Position numbers and translations under genes: made by a program. Positions 62,761 to 64,000 of a stretch of DNA of 64,000 nt are shown in pieces. The stretch is from Neoroseomonas lacus (GTDB taxonomy: Bacteria; Pseudomonadota; Alphaproteobacteria; Acetobacterales; Acetobacteraceae), in contig NZ_BMKW01000002.1 in assembly GCF_014644535.1 (NCBI RefSeq), forward strand, positions 147,033-211,032. The letters are read 5' to 3'. The notes under the pieces are model-generated. The model saw nothing but the letters and a program-made list of their open reading frames with translations, made no database searches and was not told where the DNA came from. Numbering within the stretch: the stretch's first letter is position 1; the number at the start of each line of letters is the position of its first letter.

Positions 62761-63612
62761 ATGCCGATGACCGGCCCTACGGTCCAACGGCTCAGCGACC
62801 GACGCCTGCATCTCTCGCACGGGCCTATCGACGTGGTGCTGCGTGTCTGGGGCAGCGCCGACGCCGTGCAGGCCGCCGAGGCCGCCGCCATCGGGCTGTT
62901 CCCCGGCATCCTGCCCGGCTTGGTCGCCGAATTGCCGGTCCTGCGTCGCCCGATGGCCGAGTTGCCACGCGTCACGGGCCCCGTCGCCCGCCGCATGGTT
63001 GCCGCCTGCGCGCCTTTCGCGCCGATCTTCCTGACGCCCATGGCCGCCGTCGCCGGCAGCGTGGCGGATACGCTGCTGGCCGAGATGCGTGCGGCGGCCC
63101 CACTGTCACGCGCCTACGTGAATGACGGGGGCGACATCGCGCTGCATGTCGCCCCCGGCGAGACCCTCGCCATCGGGCTGGCAGCCGACCCGCCGAGCTT
63201 CGCGCTGGATGGTGCGCTGCGCGTCACCGCCGGGTCGGGGATCGGCGGCGTGGCCACGTCCGGCCGGCACGGGCGATCCTTCTCCCTCGGCATTGCCGAT
63301 GCGGTAACGGTGCTGGCGCGCGATGCTGCGACCGCCGATGCGGCAGCGACGCTGGTCGCCAATGCGGTGGATTGCGACAGCCCCGCAGTGCGCCGGACGC
63401 CGGCGCGGGCGCTCGATCCGGACAGCGACCTCGGCGACCGGCTGGTGACGGCCGGCCTCGGCCCGCTCAGCGATGCCGAGGTCGCCCAGGCGCTCGCGGC
63501 CGGGCTGGCGCGGGCGGAGGCCTTCCGCGCCGCCGGCCACATCATCGGCGCGGCACTGCGGCTGGGTGAAGCCCTGCGCACCACCGGCATCGCGACCCTG
63601 CCAAGCCCCTGA
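62761..63612 (+). CDS. UPF0280 (ApbE-like fold) protein
   Basis: A 283-aa UPF0280-family protein. AYVNDGGDIALHVAPGE, GGVATSGRHGRSFSLGIADAVTVLA and AATADAAATLVANAV match the ApbE (FAD:protein FMN transferase) fold, with the NDGGD and SGRHGRS motifs corresponding to its flavin site. It follows the Hnr-like gene by 163 bp on the same strand; family members are usually found beside such reductases. A role in attaching flavin to the reductase or its electron donor is inference. A second in-frame ATG lies 6 nt downstream. Confidence 0.85.
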   Translation: MPMTGPTVQRLSDRRLHLSHGPIDVVLRVWGSADAVQAAEAAAIGLFPGILPGLVAELPVLRRPMAELPRVTGPVARRMVAACAPFAPIFLTPMAAVAGSVADTLLAEMRAAAPLSRAYVNDGGDIALHVAPGETLAIGLAADPPSFALDGALRVTAGSGIGGVATSGRHGRSFSLGIADAVTVLARDAATADAAATLVANAVDCDSPAVRRTPARALDPDSDLGDRLVTAGLGPLSDAEVAQALAAGLARAEAFRAAGHIIGAALRLGEALRTTGIATLPSP

Positions 63613-63618
63613 ACGCAG

Positions 63619-63642
63619 AAAGGGCGCCTCGCGGCGCCCTTC
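63619..63642. terminator. Bidirectional intrinsic terminator
   Basis: AAGGGCGCC-TCGC-GGCGCCCTT on the plus strand, 9-bp stem. On the minus strand the loop reads GCGA (GNRA type), with TTTCTGCG after it, serving the OmpA-family gene. It lies between the convergent UPF0280 and OmpA genes. Confidence 0.8.
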
Positions 63643-63667
63643 CCACTCTCCGCGACTGATCGGCTGA

Positions 63668-64000
63668 TCAGCGCAGGATGATTTCCACGCGGCGGTTCTG
63701 CGGCTCGCGAGTGTTGTCCGGGGTCGGCACGAGCAGGTTGGTCTCGCCGAAGCCGCGGGCGACGATCTCGTTGCGCGGCACGCCCAGGCGAACCAGCTCG
63801 GCAGCCACGGTGTTGGCGCGACGGACCGACAGGCCCTGGTTGTACTGCGCCGAGCCCGAGGTGTCGGTGTAGCCGTTCACTTCGATGCGGGTCACAGCCT
63901 GGGTCGTGCGGGCCTGGGCCGCTTCGCCGATGATCTGGCGAGCGCGGGCGGTCAGGTCAGCGCGGTTCCAGTCGAAGAACACCAGGAAGGTGCGCGCCGG
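63668..64000 (-). CDS. OmpA-family protein, partial (5' end beyond the window)
   Basis: C-terminal peptidoglycan-binding OmpA domain. FLVFFDWNRADLTARARQII, EVNGYTDTSGSAQYNQGLSVRRANTVAAELVRLGVPRNEIVARGFGETNLLVPTPD and EPQNRRVEIILR are the standard order. GYTD and the RRV(E) Arg contact diaminopimelate. The N-terminal part, probably a signal peptide or a beta barrel, lies outside the window. Confidence 0.93.
   Translation of the reverse strand, partial: PARTFLVFFDWNRADLTARARQIIGEAAQARTTQAVTRIEVNGYTDTSGSAQYNQGLSVRRANTVAAELVRLGVPRNEIVARGFGETNLLVPTPDNTREPQNRRVEIILR

Noticed and set aside
1..64000. CRISPR array, rRNA, insertion sequences or prophage
   Set aside because: No regularly spaced direct repeats, rRNA sequence, transposase or structural phage gene was found on reading the window.

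Overview
The window is high-G+C DNA packed with genes and carries a single tRNA. It has no rRNA, CRISPR array, insertion sequence or phage block. The gene content points to an alphaproteobacterium of the Acetobacteraceae, Roseomonas-like. Evidence for this includes two Bug/TctC-type solute-binding proteins, CobS/CobT of the aerobic cobaltochelatase, a BKACE enzyme, ApaG, BolA, UbiK, a SAM-II riboswitch before metZ, an HpuA/HyuB-type hydantoinase pair, and a dispersed double-hairpin intergenic repeat. The family assignment is inference; no rRNA is present to confirm it.

Layout. 0-5.4 kb: Bug binding protein and M28-like protein (+), then folE, apaG, lysE and metZ (-). 5.5-5.75 kb: back-to-back promoters for metZ (with SAM-II riboswitch) and tRNA-Gly(CCC). 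5.9-13.7 kb: an orphan lower-G+C ORF, a second Bug protein with an alpha/beta hydrolase, a coiled-coil lipoprotein, a Nudix/cysteine-enzyme-like pair and an Atm1-type ABC exporter. 13.8-17.3 kb: small proteins, rpmB, BKACE, tandem hairpin repeats, YbjN and UbiK. 17.4-21.0 kb: overlapping hldD-lgt-midA-pgeF run. 21.4-26.9 kb: lipoprotein, cobS-GST-cobT, DnaJ-domain protein, BolA. 27-36.7 kb: central carbon genes (pgk; tkt-gap) on the minus strand, separated by a 4-kb accessory stretch that holds an AraC regulator, a Hint-domain protein and a broken LysE gene. 36.8-44.9 kb: XRE regulator and Kef-type antiporter, GNAT-Nudix fusion, methyltransferase/glycosyltransferase pair, argJ and a parvulin. 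45.2-48.5 kb: secA. 48.8-49.5 kb: a lower-G+C orphan resembling a TIR domain. 49.9-52.5 kb: ECF sigma/anti-sigma with secreted proteins.

The last 11 kb (52.6-63.6 kb) is the most coherent unit: a Liv-type ABC importer (binding protein, fused permease, two ATPases) runs directly into hyuA, hyuB, a 6-hydroxynicotinate-reductase-like iron-sulfur protein and a UPF0280 (ApbE-like) protein. I read it as import plus reductive and ATP-dependent hydrolytic breakdown of an N-heterocycle or cyclic amide. hyuB is bracketed by near-identical 39-bp repeats, and one of them is translated as the end of HyuB. A divergent OmpA-family gene is cut by the window edge.

Most ordinary genes are recognised from conserved motifs by eye. 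Orphan calls (caspase-like, TIR-like, transglutaminase-like) are fold guesses and are scored low.
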